The translations under genes and the position numbers were made by a program. The notes below the pieces were generated by a model. The model was given only the letters and a program-made list of their open reading frames with translations, ran no database searches and was not told where the DNA came from. From Streptomyces lincolnensis (GTDB taxonomy: Bacteria; Actinomycetota; Actinomycetes; Streptomycetales; Streptomycetaceae): DNA of 64,000 nucleotides. Of the stretch, positions 34,955-43,376 are shown in pieces. The stretch's first letter is position 1. Each line of letters starts with the position of its first letter. The DNA lies in contig NZ_JAIHON010000006.1 in assembly GCF_021173675.1 (NCBI RefSeq), positions 434,001 to 498,000 on the forward strand. The letters are read 5' to 3'.

Positions 34955-35587
34955 CTAGTTGGAAACGCGTGCCAGCGCTTCCTCCAGCTCCTCTCGAAAC
35001 GAACGCCAAGAAGGTACGTCAGTGACCCGCCCGTTTCTATCCAACTGCTCCAAAAGGCGTTTGCGGTTCTGAGAGAATCTCTTTTGAAAGTCTTTGAGGC
35101 GTCGCCCGCTCAGATCGCTAGCTAGGGCTAGGACCTCTTTCAGTTTCTGTTTTGGGTCGGCAATATTCTCTACATGTGCGGCTCGTGGAAGTGAAAGAGG
35201 CATTTTGCCCCTCGGGTTCTCCGCCACTTGCCGAATTGCATCCTCGTCAAGGAGTAGCCACGCTTCAGTCATTGTCACCGGGATGAGGCAGACGAAATCC
35301 ATCTCGGGGCATACCTGGCTAATCGCCTTCTTTATTTCACCTCGTCGTGCATCGGTACCATCTCTGTCTGCGTCTCGATGAATGATTGCGAGATCATAAT
35401 TTCCGCCAAGCTTTTGAACTGCTTCTAGCTTTCCTGTGACTGTCTTCTCGAATGGCTCGGGGAGGAGGCGGAAATCTGGGATTGACAATACGATGTCAAT
35501 ACCGCACTCGGCAGCGATTTGCTCGATGTGGAAAGAGATGCCCTCATCGCTGGACCCTTCGCACAGATAGACGATGCGGACGGTCAC
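34955..35587 (-). CDS. DUF4276 family TOPRIM-like protein, defence partner
   Basis: A 210-residue protein. The TOPRIM-type acids are the Glu in IVYLCEGSSDEG (first strand) and the paired Asp in LAIIHRDADRDG; TEAWLLLDEDAIR is the stretch usual for DUF4276. Such proteins are probable nucleases that work with an AAA ATPase. The GTG at 35587 overlaps the ATPase stop (GTGA) and has GGGAGG upstream, so the pair is coupled. The DNA is visibly richer in A+T than the neighbourhood, a sign of transfer. Confidence 0.82.
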   Translation of the reverse strand: MTVRIVYLCEGSSDEGISFHIEQIAAECGIDIVLSIPDFRLLPEPFEKTVTGKLEAVQKLGGNYDLAIIHRDADRDGTDARRGEIKKAISQVCPEMDFVCLIPVTMTEAWLLLDEDAIRQVAENPRGKMPLSLPRAAHVENIADPKQKLKEVLALASDLSGRRLKDFQKRFSQNRKRLLEQLDRNGRVTDVPSWRSFREELEEALARVSN

Positions 35588-37002
35588 ATCGCCTCCCATT
35601 GCAGCGTCAACTGCGCGTCCGCAGGAGTAGTCAGATATGGAAGAATATCTGCCTTGGTGACGTAGTTTCCGTTTGCCCTCTCGGCGCGCCACGTTCCGAC
35701 CAGTGGCCTCAGCCGCAAGCCTCGGGCGATAGTGCCGTCCGATGTGCGGAATGCGGATGTGTCAGCGAAAAGAAGGTCATTTGGGTCGACGAGTTGCACC
35801 ACGCCTGGGGAATGGGTGTTGATTAGTACCTGTCGAAGCGGGTTATCTTCGTCAGCCTCCTCTGTTGGGTCGACGGCGAGGCCTTGAACCAGCTCCACCA
35901 TGGGCGGAAGGTTGGCAGGGTGAATTCCATTCTCAGGTTCTTCCATGCACATGAGACCCTGAAATTCTGGATCCTCGAGCAGTACGCAAAGTGCCAGGAA
36001 GCGCAGAGTTCCCTCGGACAGGCTGCGGGCTGGCAATGCCAGGCCGCTGGTTTCGTGCAACCTAACGGTCAGCATTTCTCGAACGTCATCTTCGATTACT
36101 TCTAGAGTTCTTACTCCGATGCCTGCCAAGTCTGAGAGTCGGCCGGCAACCCTGGCGTAGGTCCGACTTGGATCATCTGGATGCAGACGATGGGCAATTC
36201 GGAAGAGGGTGGCTGGGAGATGAAGGCCATCTGGTGTCAGAGACCTAGGCCCGACATATCGGTCACTGCTCCGCAGTGCCGAGGGCTCCAGAGCAATTCT
36301 GCGCCATGACTGCATTTCTCGCCGAGCGGCAAGAATGGTTGGGTCATCGCTACTGGTGACAGTGGAAACAACCGTAGCTGGCGCGCGCGACGCGGCCGCA
36401 GGCTTTGGTTGGCCGCGGCTCCCGCCATCCTGATGAATGCTGATAATCGGCTCACCATTTTGGTCCGCAGCCGTGGAGATGAAGGCGATCCCGCTGCGCC
36501 GCCCCTGGACCACCTTATCTCTGAAGTTCTTCGCGCTGTGTGGGAAGTTCATATGGGCGCGCGCGTCACCCTTGTTAATGTGGCGCAGGCTTTCCGCTAG
36601 AAGTGTGAGGCGACCAATCTTCTCAATTCCGGACGGGGGCTGATAGCCCAATTCCAGCTCGTACCTAAGAAACGTAGTCGTAGGCTTGGCTTGCCGTCCG
36701 AAATCGTCCTCAACGGCACGTGGCACGATCATTTCGGCGGCGAAGTTCATTCGGTGCGTACCTTGAGAGTATCCATCCCAAAATAGGTCTCGTGGGTCTC
36801 CGGTGCGCTCGTCGTGAACACCTCGTACCTGCTGTGCTGCGTCCATCATCGACTTGTCGGCGAGTAGACTAAGGAACTGAATGGCGTCGAAGACGTTCGA
36901 CTTTCCTGTTCCATTGGTTCCCGCGATGCATGTGAACGGTCCGAGCTCGATGCTCAGGTCGATCAAATTCTTGAATCCAGTGACCTCAAGCTTGGTGAGC
37001 AT
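35584..37002 (-). CDS. AAA family ATPase (OLD/AAA_21-like) of a two-gene defence system
   Basis: A 472-residue SMC/RecF-type ATPase. Walker A is GTNGTGKS (28-35), the ABC-like signature is LPARSLSEGTLRFLAL, and Walker B is LMCMEEPENGIHP, followed by the His-switch region LINTHSPGVV. It is encoded just before a DUF4276/TOPRIM-like protein, an arrangement like AbiL- and PARIS-type abortive-infection systems (general resemblance, not identity). The start ATG follows GAGGAGGATGA. Codon use and base composition are much less G+C-rich than the rest of the window. Confidence 0.85.
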   Translation of the reverse strand: MLTKLEVTGFKNLIDLSIELGPFTCIAGTNGTGKSNVFDAIQFLSLLADKSMMDAAQQVRGVHDERTGDPRDLFWDGYSQGTHRMNFAAEMIVPRAVEDDFGRQAKPTTTFLRYELELGYQPPSGIEKIGRLTLLAESLRHINKGDARAHMNFPHSAKNFRDKVVQGRRSGIAFISTAADQNGEPIISIHQDGGSRGQPKPAAASRAPATVVSTVTSSDDPTILAARREMQSWRRIALEPSALRSSDRYVGPRSLTPDGLHLPATLFRIAHRLHPDDPSRTYARVAGRLSDLAGIGVRTLEVIEDDVREMLTVRLHETSGLALPARSLSEGTLRFLALCVLLEDPEFQGLMCMEEPENGIHPANLPPMVELVQGLAVDPTEEADEDNPLRQVLINTHSPGVVQLVDPNDLLFADTSAFRTSDGTIARGLRLRPLVGTWRAERANGNYVTKADILPYLTTPADAQLTLQWEAM

Positions 37003-37376
37003 TCATCCTCCTCAGGTGTAGGGTCCCACAGTCCCATCTTCTAGGTCAGGCGACCTACTTGCGTTTTTTGCTTACCTGCTTCAGGAGGAAGGCTGCGAGG
37101 GTGGCGGGGTTGGTTGGGTGACACCCTGTTGGGCCGGGGTGAGGCAGGATCAGGTTGCGTCCGCTGGTTGGCAGGTGGGGCATTCCGTGGAGCTGGCCAG
37201 CTCATGTCATGGTGTATCCCTCTCTGATATCAGGCGGCTGGCTGCTGTGCGCGGCAGGAGCGCAGGCCCGCCCGGAGTCCGTTCCGTGCAGGGAGCGGAG
37301 CGAGCCACCTTGAAATCAGGGAAGAAAGTTGCAAATCGGGCGGCGGCGGGAGCTTCGGCTGAGTAGCCTGCCCCTC
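37003..37376. other. 374-bp gap with no gene
   Basis: This stretch holds the promoter of the ATPase operon on the minus strand, including a T-rich run near 37065, and the leader of the small membrane protein on the plus strand. Frames are short or lack start sites; I see no structured RNA or repeat. Base composition changes here from A+T-richer (left) to G+C-rich (right), so it is the right edge of the transferred block. Confidence 0.5.
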
Positions 37377-37769
37377 ATGGGGTGGGGTGAGCTGATCACG
37401 GCTGTCGTAGGAGTGTTGCTCGGTGTGGGGGCGACGGAGGCCGTCCACGTGTGGCGGGCTCGGGTTGAGAACCCGGCCATACGACTCACGGTGCGTGCCA
37501 GCAGCGGTGAGGGGACATGTGTGCTGAACAACCTTGGTTATGCCAGCGCGCACAAGGTCGGTGTGACAGCGGGTTGGGTCTCACAGCACGGGCGTTATCG
37601 GGTCACGCATCCCGTCAAGGCGTGGAACGAGGTGCCTCCCGGTGCGGAGTTGCACTTCACCTTGCCGCAGGATGTCAGTCGTGCCGGCAGCACTGTGCTG
37701 ATGGTCGCGTGGTACGAGGGTCTCAAGTCGACGGCTCGTCGGCGGCAGCAGCAATGGCCAATTGAGTGA
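37377..37769 (+). CDS. Small membrane-anchored protein, unknown function
   Basis: A 130-residue protein with one N-terminal membrane segment (LITAVVGVLLGVGATEAVHV) and a soluble beta-rich domain (IRLTVRASSGEGTCVLNNLG, YRVTHPVKAWNEVPPGAELHFTL, AGSTVLMVAWYEGLKS). The topology suggests a signal-anchored protein. No motif recognised. The ATG at 37377 is the one adjacent to the membrane segment, but its ribosome site is weak. Confidence 0.5.
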   Translation: MGWGELITAVVGVLLGVGATEAVHVWRARVENPAIRLTVRASSGEGTCVLNNLGYASAHKVGVTAGWVSQHGRYRVTHPVKAWNEVPPGAELHFTLPQDVSRAGSTVLMVAWYEGLKSTARRRQQQWPIE

Positions 37770-37897
37770 GGCCGGAAGAGCGGAGCGGCCCGTGGATGGT
37801 TCCCCCTGCTACCCGAGACGCCACAACGGGGCCTTGATCGTCCCAGTGGAGAATGTTGCAAGTCAGTCCGTCGCGTGGAGACCGTAGGCTGCCCGAG

Positions 37898-38539
37898 ATG
37901 ATTCAGACCATCGTTCTCGACGTGGGCGAGACCATCACCCGCGATGACCGGTACTGGCACGCGTGGGCCGACTGGCTCGGTATCCCGCGTCACACGCTCT
38001 CTGCTCTCGTCGGTGCCGTGGTCGCTCAGGGCCGCGACAACGCCGACGCCGTACGGCTGGCTCGTCCTGGCATTGACGTTGCCGCCGAGTATCACGCTCG
38101 CGAGGCGGCCGGGCGCGGGGAGTCTCTTGACGAGACGGATCTGTACGACGACGTTCGCCCCGCGCTGTCCGAACTCCGCAAGCTCGGGGTCCGTGTTGTC
38201 ATCGCCGGGAACCAGACCTCCCGTGTCGGCGAGCTGCTTCGCGATCTCGACCTGCCCGCGGACCTGATCGTGACGTCGGGGGACTGGGGTGTGGCCAAGC
38301 CACAGGCGGAGTTCTTCGAGCGGGTGTTGGAGGTGGCGCGGGCCGTTCCGGAGGCGACGCTGTACGTCGGGGATCACCCGGCCAACGACATCTACCCTGC
38401 CAAGGCTGCCGGGCTGCGCACGGCGCACATCCGGCGGGGCCCCTGGGGGCATCTGTGGGCGGACGATCAGGGCGTAAAGGCTGCCGCGGACTGGAGGATC
38501 GACAGCCTCACCCAGCTCACGTCGATCATCGTCGGCTGA
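37898..38539 (+). CDS. HAD family hydrolase
   Basis: A 213-residue phosphatase-type HAD protein. Motif I is VLDVGETI (Asp8 nucleophile; the second Asp of the usual DxDxT is Gly here, as in several HAD-IA members), motif II is VVIAGNQ, motif III is the Lys in GVAKPQAEFF and motif IV is VGDHPANDI. The cap (residues ~18-90) is helical. Substrate unknown, probably a phosphorylated metabolite. It is followed 105 nt later by the XRE regulator. Confidence 0.85.
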   Translation: MIQTIVLDVGETITRDDRYWHAWADWLGIPRHTLSALVGAVVAQGRDNADAVRLARPGIDVAAEYHAREAAGRGESLDETDLYDDVRPALSELRKLGVRVVIAGNQTSRVGELLRDLDLPADLIVTSGDWGVAKPQAEFFERVLEVARAVPEATLYVGDHPANDIYPAKAAGLRTAHIRRGPWGHLWADDQGVKAAADWRIDSLTQLTSIIVG

Positions 38540-38644
38540 CGGCAGTGCAACGGGTGCACACGGAAGACCCATTGGGCCGTTCTCGTACTCCCGCCGACAC
38601 GACGCCGGTAGGGTTCATCGTGGATGCCCTGAACTGGAGCCCAC

Positions 38645-39832
38645 ATGTCCGCTCTCACCCACGGCGGCTTAGGCAGGCGTATCGCCTACTACCGCAGTGT
38701 CGTACGCCCGAAGATGACACAACGGCAGTTGGCCGAGGCCGCCTGTGTCTCGCTCGGCACCATCCGCAAGATCGAACGTGGTGAGCGTGGTGTCACCGAT
38801 GCCACCCTTGAGGCCATCGCGGGCGCTCTCGGTGTCGATCCCGGTCGGCTCCGAACCGACCGGGGCTCCTCCCACACCGCCGTTCAGGACGCGCTGCCCG
38901 CGTTGTCCGCCGCGATCGCGGCCTACGACGTTCCCGACGAGGGGCCGATCCAGCCCCTCTCGGATCTCCGCACGGCCGTAGAGGAAGTCGTGCGCTGGCG
39001 ACTGGCAGCCCAGTACACGCGCATTGCGCGTAGGGTTCCAGACCTGCTCGTCGAGTTGGCTCGCGCTTACCATCAGTGCCCCGCACATGAACGGCCGGAG
39101 CTGGCCCAACTCCTTGTCAGTGCCTACCGATCAGCGGATGCAGTCGCCTACAAGTACGGTGCTTTCGACCTGTCCGCGCGTTTGGTCGAGCTCATGCGAT
39201 GGGCCGTCCCCGAGGCTGGCGATCCGCTGCTCACTTCCTCTGTCGCCTACGTGAGGACAGAAACGTTCTTCGCCGCGCGCTCCCACGTGTCTGGACTGCG
39301 TGCCCTGGAGCAGGCCCTCGACACCGGTCCCTCTCCCGACACTCCGCTCAACGCGGCGATGAGGGGAGCGCTCCACATGCGGGCAGCGGTAATCGCCGGA
39401 CGAGCATGTGATGTCTCGGCCGCTCGGACTCACCTGGCAGAGGCGCGTACTCTCGCCGATCAAGCGCCCGAAGGCGTCTACTACGGGACAGCCTTCGGGC
39501 CCGATTCCGTCCGCATCCACGAGGTGTCGGTTGCGGTGAGTCTCGGAGACGACCATGTGGGCCATGCCCTCGGCATCGCTCGTGAGTGGAAGCCCCCAGG
39601 GGATCTGCCGGCCGAGCGGCGCAGTGGCTTCTACATCGAACTCGCTCGTGCCCAGCTCTGGTCCGGGCGCGCGGACCACGCGTTCGAGTCGCTGAAGGTC
39701 GCTCGCCGGATCGCACCGCAGCACACTCGCGAGCACCCTTGGGTTCGAGAGGACGCCGCGACGCTGCGTAGGTTGAAGCGCGCCGACTCCGAGAGCCTCA
39801 CGAATTTCGCCGAGTGGTGTGCGGCCACCTGA
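38645..39832 (+). CDS. XRE-type helix-turn-helix regulator with TPR-like C-terminal domain
   Basis: A 395-residue regulator. Residues ~10-68 are the Cro/CI-type DNA-binding domain (MTQRQLAEAACVSLGTIRKIERGERG). The rest is a helical, TPR-like domain (repeated ALEQALDTG, HLAEARTLADQAPEG, ALGIAREWKPPG segments) that usually binds a peptide or protein signal. Position, directly before the graspetide genes, suggests that it controls them (inference). A palindrome at 39846-39866 lies just downstream. Confidence 0.85.
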   Translation: MSALTHGGLGRRIAYYRSVVRPKMTQRQLAEAACVSLGTIRKIERGERGVTDATLEAIAGALGVDPGRLRTDRGSSHTAVQDALPALSAAIAAYDVPDEGPIQPLSDLRTAVEEVVRWRLAAQYTRIARRVPDLLVELARAYHQCPAHERPELAQLLVSAYRSADAVAYKYGAFDLSARLVELMRWAVPEAGDPLLTSSVAYVRTETFFAARSHVSGLRALEQALDTGPSPDTPLNAAMRGALHMRAAVIAGRACDVSAARTHLAEARTLADQAPEGVYYGTAFGPDSVRIHEVSVAVSLGDDHVGHALGIAREWKPPGDLPAERRSGFYIELARAQLWSGRADHAFESLKVARRIAPQHTREHPWVREDAATLRRLKRADSESLTNFAEWCAAT

Positions 39833-39845
39833 GCGAACAACGCCG

Positions 39846-39866
39846 AGTACCCCTTGCCGGGGTACT
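39846..39866. promoter_or_regulatory. Palindrome between the XRE gene and the graspetide locus
   Basis: AGTACCCC(TTGCC)GGGGTACT: an 8-bp perfect inverted repeat, 14 nt past the XRE stop and ~60 nt before the next gene. Either an operator of the adjacent regulator or a short terminator; no T-run follows, which favours an operator. Confidence 0.5.
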
Positions 39867-39927
39867 TGTGGCCCTTGCTCGCCCTCACCATCTCTCCCAC
39901 GTGCAGGAATGAGGAGATGGGAGAGAG

Positions 39928-40839
39928 ATGCCGGGCATACTCCCGCTTGGTCCGACGGTCATCAACGTCAGTGTGAGCATCGCTCGGCTGCATGGCGAGG
40001 CCTGCTTCGACTGCGGGGCCGTCAGCAAGCCTCTGCGGATAACAGGCGACGTCAACCTCCGGGGCAGTGACCGTGTTTGGAGGATCGCCACATGTGGGTG
40101 CCGAGCAGCGGTAGCTGCGACCTGCATGTCGATGACAGCAACGGACACCAATGGACCAGAACCGACCCTGCCGACCGCTGACGGCGGTCCCGGGGCACGG
40201 CCAACGCCCGAAGCAGAGAGAAAGAGTGGAGATCATGCAAGTCGCAGCTCCCACAGAATCCGGGACCAGCATGCCGACGGGAGTGCATCGACCGCACCGC
40301 GAAGCATGGTCCCCAAGGACCGAGCCAAGGTGAGCGTCCTCCACGGCCAGGAGCCGCTGCCGGACACGCCGAGCGAGACGCCGACCCTCCGTACCGTCTC
40401 GATGCGCGCCTCGGCGACCTGGTTCCTCGATCAGCGGACGTTGCCGCGTCACGAGACCGCGAATCGGTTCGCCCAGGACTTCGGCAGGTTCCTCAATCTG
40501 CTGATCCCGCACATCGAATGGCTCGCGGGTGGCCGACCCGAGGACGACGTACCCGCGAAGGTGGCCCTGGCCGGGGTTGGGGAGGCGCGTCGGCGTCTCG
40601 CTGAAGCCGAGAGTGCGGGGCTGCACGGCGAGGTCGAGCGGGTCAAGCGGCTGGCCCGGTCCGTCGTTGGATTGTGCGACCACTTCGACGCGCTCGCCGG
40701 CGTCACGATGTGCCTGGCCTGCGACAAGCGGATCGAGGACGGCGAGGTACTGATGCCGTACGCCTCGGTCAGTCCTTGGAGAGGCGCAGGGTCGGGTCGT
40801 ATCCACGCCCGGTGCGCGGACGCTGTGCGCCGCTGCTGA
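39928..40839 (+). CDS. Hypothetical protein joined to a DUF6415-like domain
   Basis: A 303-residue open frame. Residues ~1-62 (SIARLHGEACFDCGAVSKPLR and VWRIATCGCR) resemble a small Cys-containing protein common near Streptomyces RiPP loci; residues ~160-303 (SMRASATWFLDQRTLPRHE, FGRFLNLLIPHIEWLAGG, MCLACDKRIEDGEVLMPYA) resemble DUF6415. The stretch between is low-complexity and unlikely to fold. These parts may be two genes: a GTG at 40330 overlaps the stop of a small upstream frame (40235-40333) and could start the DUF6415 protein. There is no in-frame stop, so a ribosome starting at 39928 would make the fusion. Confidence 0.5.
   Translation: MPGILPLGPTVINVSVSIARLHGEACFDCGAVSKPLRITGDVNLRGSDRVWRIATCGCRAAVAATCMSMTATDTNGPEPTLPTADGGPGARPTPEAERKSGDHASRSSHRIRDQHADGSASTAPRSMVPKDRAKVSVLHGQEPLPDTPSETPTLRTVSMRASATWFLDQRTLPRHETANRFAQDFGRFLNLLIPHIEWLAGGRPEDDVPAKVALAGVGEARRRLAEAESAGLHGEVERVKRLARSVVGLCDHFDALAGVTMCLACDKRIEDGEVLMPYASVSPWRGAGSGRIHARCADAVRRC
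40235..40333 (+). CDS. Possible 32-residue peptide inside the preceding frame
   Basis: Starts at an ATG preceded by a strong purine-rich site (GAGAAAGAGTGGAGATC) and ends in TGA that overlaps the GTG of the likely DUF6415 start. The peptide (MQVAAPTESG... ending PRTEPR) has no motif I know. It may be a small coupled gene or a leader for translation of the DUF6415 frame. Confidence 0.35.
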   Translation: MQVAAPTESGTSMPTGVHRPHREAWSPRTEPR

Positions 40840-41035
40840 ATCGGCGTCCCGAGCCCCGGTGAGAAGGGGCCCCATGGCGACCGCAGGGTCAGGGTCGCAC
40901 TCCGAGCGCTTTTCTCCTCGCGCTTCCCAAAAACGTGCGGCGGGACGGCTCCCCCGAGGTTCCCAGCTCGATCGGGCCCGGAGTACGCCGCTCAGCCGCG
41001 AACCAGCCATCTCTGGCCAAGGTCAAGGAGCCACC

Positions 41036-41293
41036 ATGCAGAAAACGACCCCCTCTCCGACCCCCTGGGGCATCCGCCGCATGACCCCCCTACGCAACGC
41101 CGAGCCATCGCCCTGGCAGTACGCCGGACTTGACCCGGATACCCAGACCGGCCGTTGGATCGGCGACGACGGGCGGATGACCCCGGCGGAACTGGGCAAG
41201 CACGGGACGTCCGTCAATACCTACCCGGCCACGCAGGTCAGCAAGGACGGGCAGATGGATGGCGACTCCGGTCACGATGCCACCCAGGACTAG
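41036..41293 (+). CDS. tgmA: Graspetide precursor (ATP-grasp-modified RiPP, TgmA type)
   Basis: An 85-residue precursor with AAGGAG nine bases upstream of the ATG. The leader has the family block PWGIRRMTPLRNAEPSP, then GLDPDTQTGRWIGDDGR. The C-terminal core begins near KHGTSVNTYPATQ, rich in Thr/Ser acceptors, and ends in an acidic run (DGQMDGDSGHDATQD) that supplies the carboxylates. The ATP-grasp partner would form ester or amide cross-links between the two. It is followed by that partner after 13 nt. Confidence 0.88.
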   Translation: MQKTTPSPTPWGIRRMTPLRNAEPSPWQYAGLDPDTQTGRWIGDDGRMTPAELGKHGTSVNTYPATQVSKDGQMDGDSGHDATQD

Positions 41294-41306
41294 AAGGGAC
41301 CTGCTC

Positions 41307-42265
41307 ATGGACGGACGCCCGGTGCTTGTCTCGACGCAGGACGAGGACGCGACCGCGGATCTGGTCATCGCGGAACTGAACCGGCGCCGGGTGCCCGTCC
41401 TGCGCCTCGATCCTGGGCGGGATTTTCCCGACTCCGCGGTTCTGGCGGCCCGGTTGTGCCCGGACGGGTGGGGCGGCACGCTCACGGTCGCGGAGCGCAC
41501 GGCCGATCTGAACGCCGTACGCGCGATCTACCACCGGCGCCCCAACGCGTACACCCGAAGGACCACACGCAGGAAGCGCGTTTCGCCGCACAGGAGAATC
41601 GACGTGGTCTGGGTGGGGTTCTCGGGGCATTGCCCTGCTGTCTTTATCTCAGCCATCCGCAGGCCGTCGCACGCGCCGAATACAAGCCCGCGCAGTTGGC
41701 TACCGCGCAGCGCGTCGGCCTTGCCGTCCCCGCCACCCTGATCACCAACGATCCGCAAGAGGCCAAGGCCTTCGCGGCCGAACAGCCCACGCTCTACAAG
41801 CCGTTGCACGCCGGCCCGTACGACGTGGACGGCGAACCGGCAGGCATCTGGGCCGCCCCGGTCGGGCCGGGGGAGATCGACGGGTCGGTGGGCCGGTGTG
41901 CCCATCTCCTCCAGGCCCTCGTGCCCAAGGCGCACGACGTGCGCGTCGTGGTCGTCGGTGAGCGCGTCTTCTGCGCCCGCACCACCGCGCCCACGGGTGT
42001 GGTGGACTGGCGGGCCGAGTACCGGAATCTGCGCTACGAGGCGGTGGAGTGCCCGGATGCACATCGCGGGCCGCTCCTGGCCTTCCTGGCGGACTTCGGG
42101 CTTCACTTCGGTGCCTTCGACTTCGCTGTGGCCGCCGATGGGACCTGGTGGTTCCTTGAGTGCAACCCCAATGGTCAGTGGGCTTGGCTGGAAGCGGCGG
42201 TCGGTCTTCCCATCACCGGGGCGATCGCCGATCTACTGGAGAACGGAGAGTCCTCGCGTGGCTGA
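41307..42265 (+). pseudogene. tgmB: ATP-grasp graspetide maturase (TgmB type), frameshifted as sequenced
   Basis: The N-terminal ~80 residues (VLVSTQDEDATADLVIAELNRR, AIYHRRPNAY) are read in one frame from the ATG at 41307; the rest (GLGGVLGALPCC, ARAEYKPAQLATAQRVGLAVPATLITND, the ATP-grasp core YKPLHAGPYD, FAVAADGTWWFLECNPNGQWAWLE) is in a second frame that ends at 42265. The two fit together as one ligase if one base is restored around 41553-41555 (after the TAC of the NAY). As given, the first frame ends at 41741, so no full enzyme can be made without a frameshift. A sequencing error is a simple alternative to a real mutation. Confidence 0.85.
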
Positions 42266-43376
42266 CACCACCTCCACCGAGCACCTGCGCGCCGACCTCG
42301 TCCGGCGGCTCATCAAGGGTGGAGTCCTCCGTACCGCCGTATGGGAAGAGGCTGTGGGGGCGGTGCCTCGGGAGGCGTTCCTGTCGCGGGGCTGGTTCGA
42401 GTACGACGGTGACGGCTGGTATCGGCCCGCTTCACCCGGGGACGGGCGGCTGTCGCGGATCTACGAGGACGACAGTCTGGTGACCCAGATCGCCGGGGCC
42501 GTGTTTCCCGAGCAGGTCGACGGACGTATCTCCGGCGTCCCGTCCTCGTCCTCGACGTTGCCGAGCCTCGTCGTACGGATGCTGGAGGAGCTGAAGGTCG
42601 AGGACGGAAACCGGGTCCTGGAGATCGGTACGGGCACGGGCTACTCGACGGCCCTCCTCGCGCACGTCGTCGGCGACGACAACGTGACGACGGTGGACGT
42701 CGATCCGGAGGTGTCAACCCGTGCGGGAGTCGCGCTGGCCGGGTTGGGCTGTCGTCCCTCGCTGGTGGTCGGGGACGGTTTGGACGGGCATCCTGCCGAC
42801 GCGCCCTACGACCGTGTGATCGCCACCTGTGGTGTGCGCACCATCCCGTCGGCCTGGATCGGGCAGACCCGTCCGGGCGGCACGATCCTCGCCACGGTGG
42901 GTGGTTGGATGAACGCCTCCGAACTGGTCTGTCTCACCGTGCACGGCGACGGCACGGCCGGCGGCCCGGTCCTCGGCGGACAGGTCTCCTTCATGCTTGC
43001 CCGTCCCCACACCTCACCGTCGCCCGTCCTCCTGCCCGACTTCAAAATGGCAGAAGCGGAGCCCACGGCACTGGGCGCCGACGTGTTGGAGGACTGGCCG
43101 GTCCGGTTCGTCGCGCAGTTCGCCGTACCGGACGCCCAGTGGCTCGTCCTCACCCGCAGGGACGGGACCGATCACGTCCTCATCGACAGGGAGACCCGGG
43201 CGTGGGCCTGTGTCTCCGAGGAGGGTGGGCATTGGATGGTCCGGCAGGGAGGGCGCGAACGTCTGTGGGACAGGGGCAGGGGGCAGATCACCGGATGGCG
43301 GGACGCCGGTGAACCGACCGGTGAAGGGCTGATCCTTCGTGCCACCGCCGAGAAGCAGTCGCTGTCGTGGGACTGA
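42258..43376 (+). CDS. tgmC: PIMT-like methyltransferase of a graspetide system (TgmC type)
   Basis: A 372-residue SAM-dependent methyltransferase of the protein-L-isoaspartate type. The SAM site is VLEIGTGTGYSTALLAHVVG (residues ~118-137) followed by TVDVDPEV and RVIATCGVRTIP. The N-terminal part (PREAFLSRGWFEYDGDGWYRPASPGD) matches the ATP-grasp-maturase-associated methyltransferases. Relatives such as ThfM methylate an Asp of the cross-linked core, leading to aspartimide. The GTG start overlaps the ligase's end by 8 nt. It is intact although the ligase before it is not. Confidence 0.9.
   Translation: MADTTSTEHLRADLVRRLIKGGVLRTAVWEEAVGAVPREAFLSRGWFEYDGDGWYRPASPGDGRLSRIYEDDSLVTQIAGAVFPEQVDGRISGVPSSSSTLPSLVVRMLEELKVEDGNRVLEIGTGTGYSTALLAHVVGDDNVTTVDVDPEVSTRAGVALAGLGCRPSLVVGDGLDGHPADAPYDRVIATCGVRTIPSAWIGQTRPGGTILATVGGWMNASELVCLTVHGDGTAGGPVLGGQVSFMLARPHTSPSPVLLPDFKMAEAEPTALGADVLEDWPVRFVAQFAVPDAQWLVLTRRDGTDHVLIDRETRAWACVSEEGGHWMVRQGGRERLWDRGRGQITGWRDAGEPTGEGLILRATAEKQSLSWD

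Noticed and set aside
41550..41560. Programmed -1 frameshift in the graspetide ligase
   Set aside because: No X XXY YYZ slippery heptamer or obvious downstream pseudoknot; mutation or sequence error is more likely.
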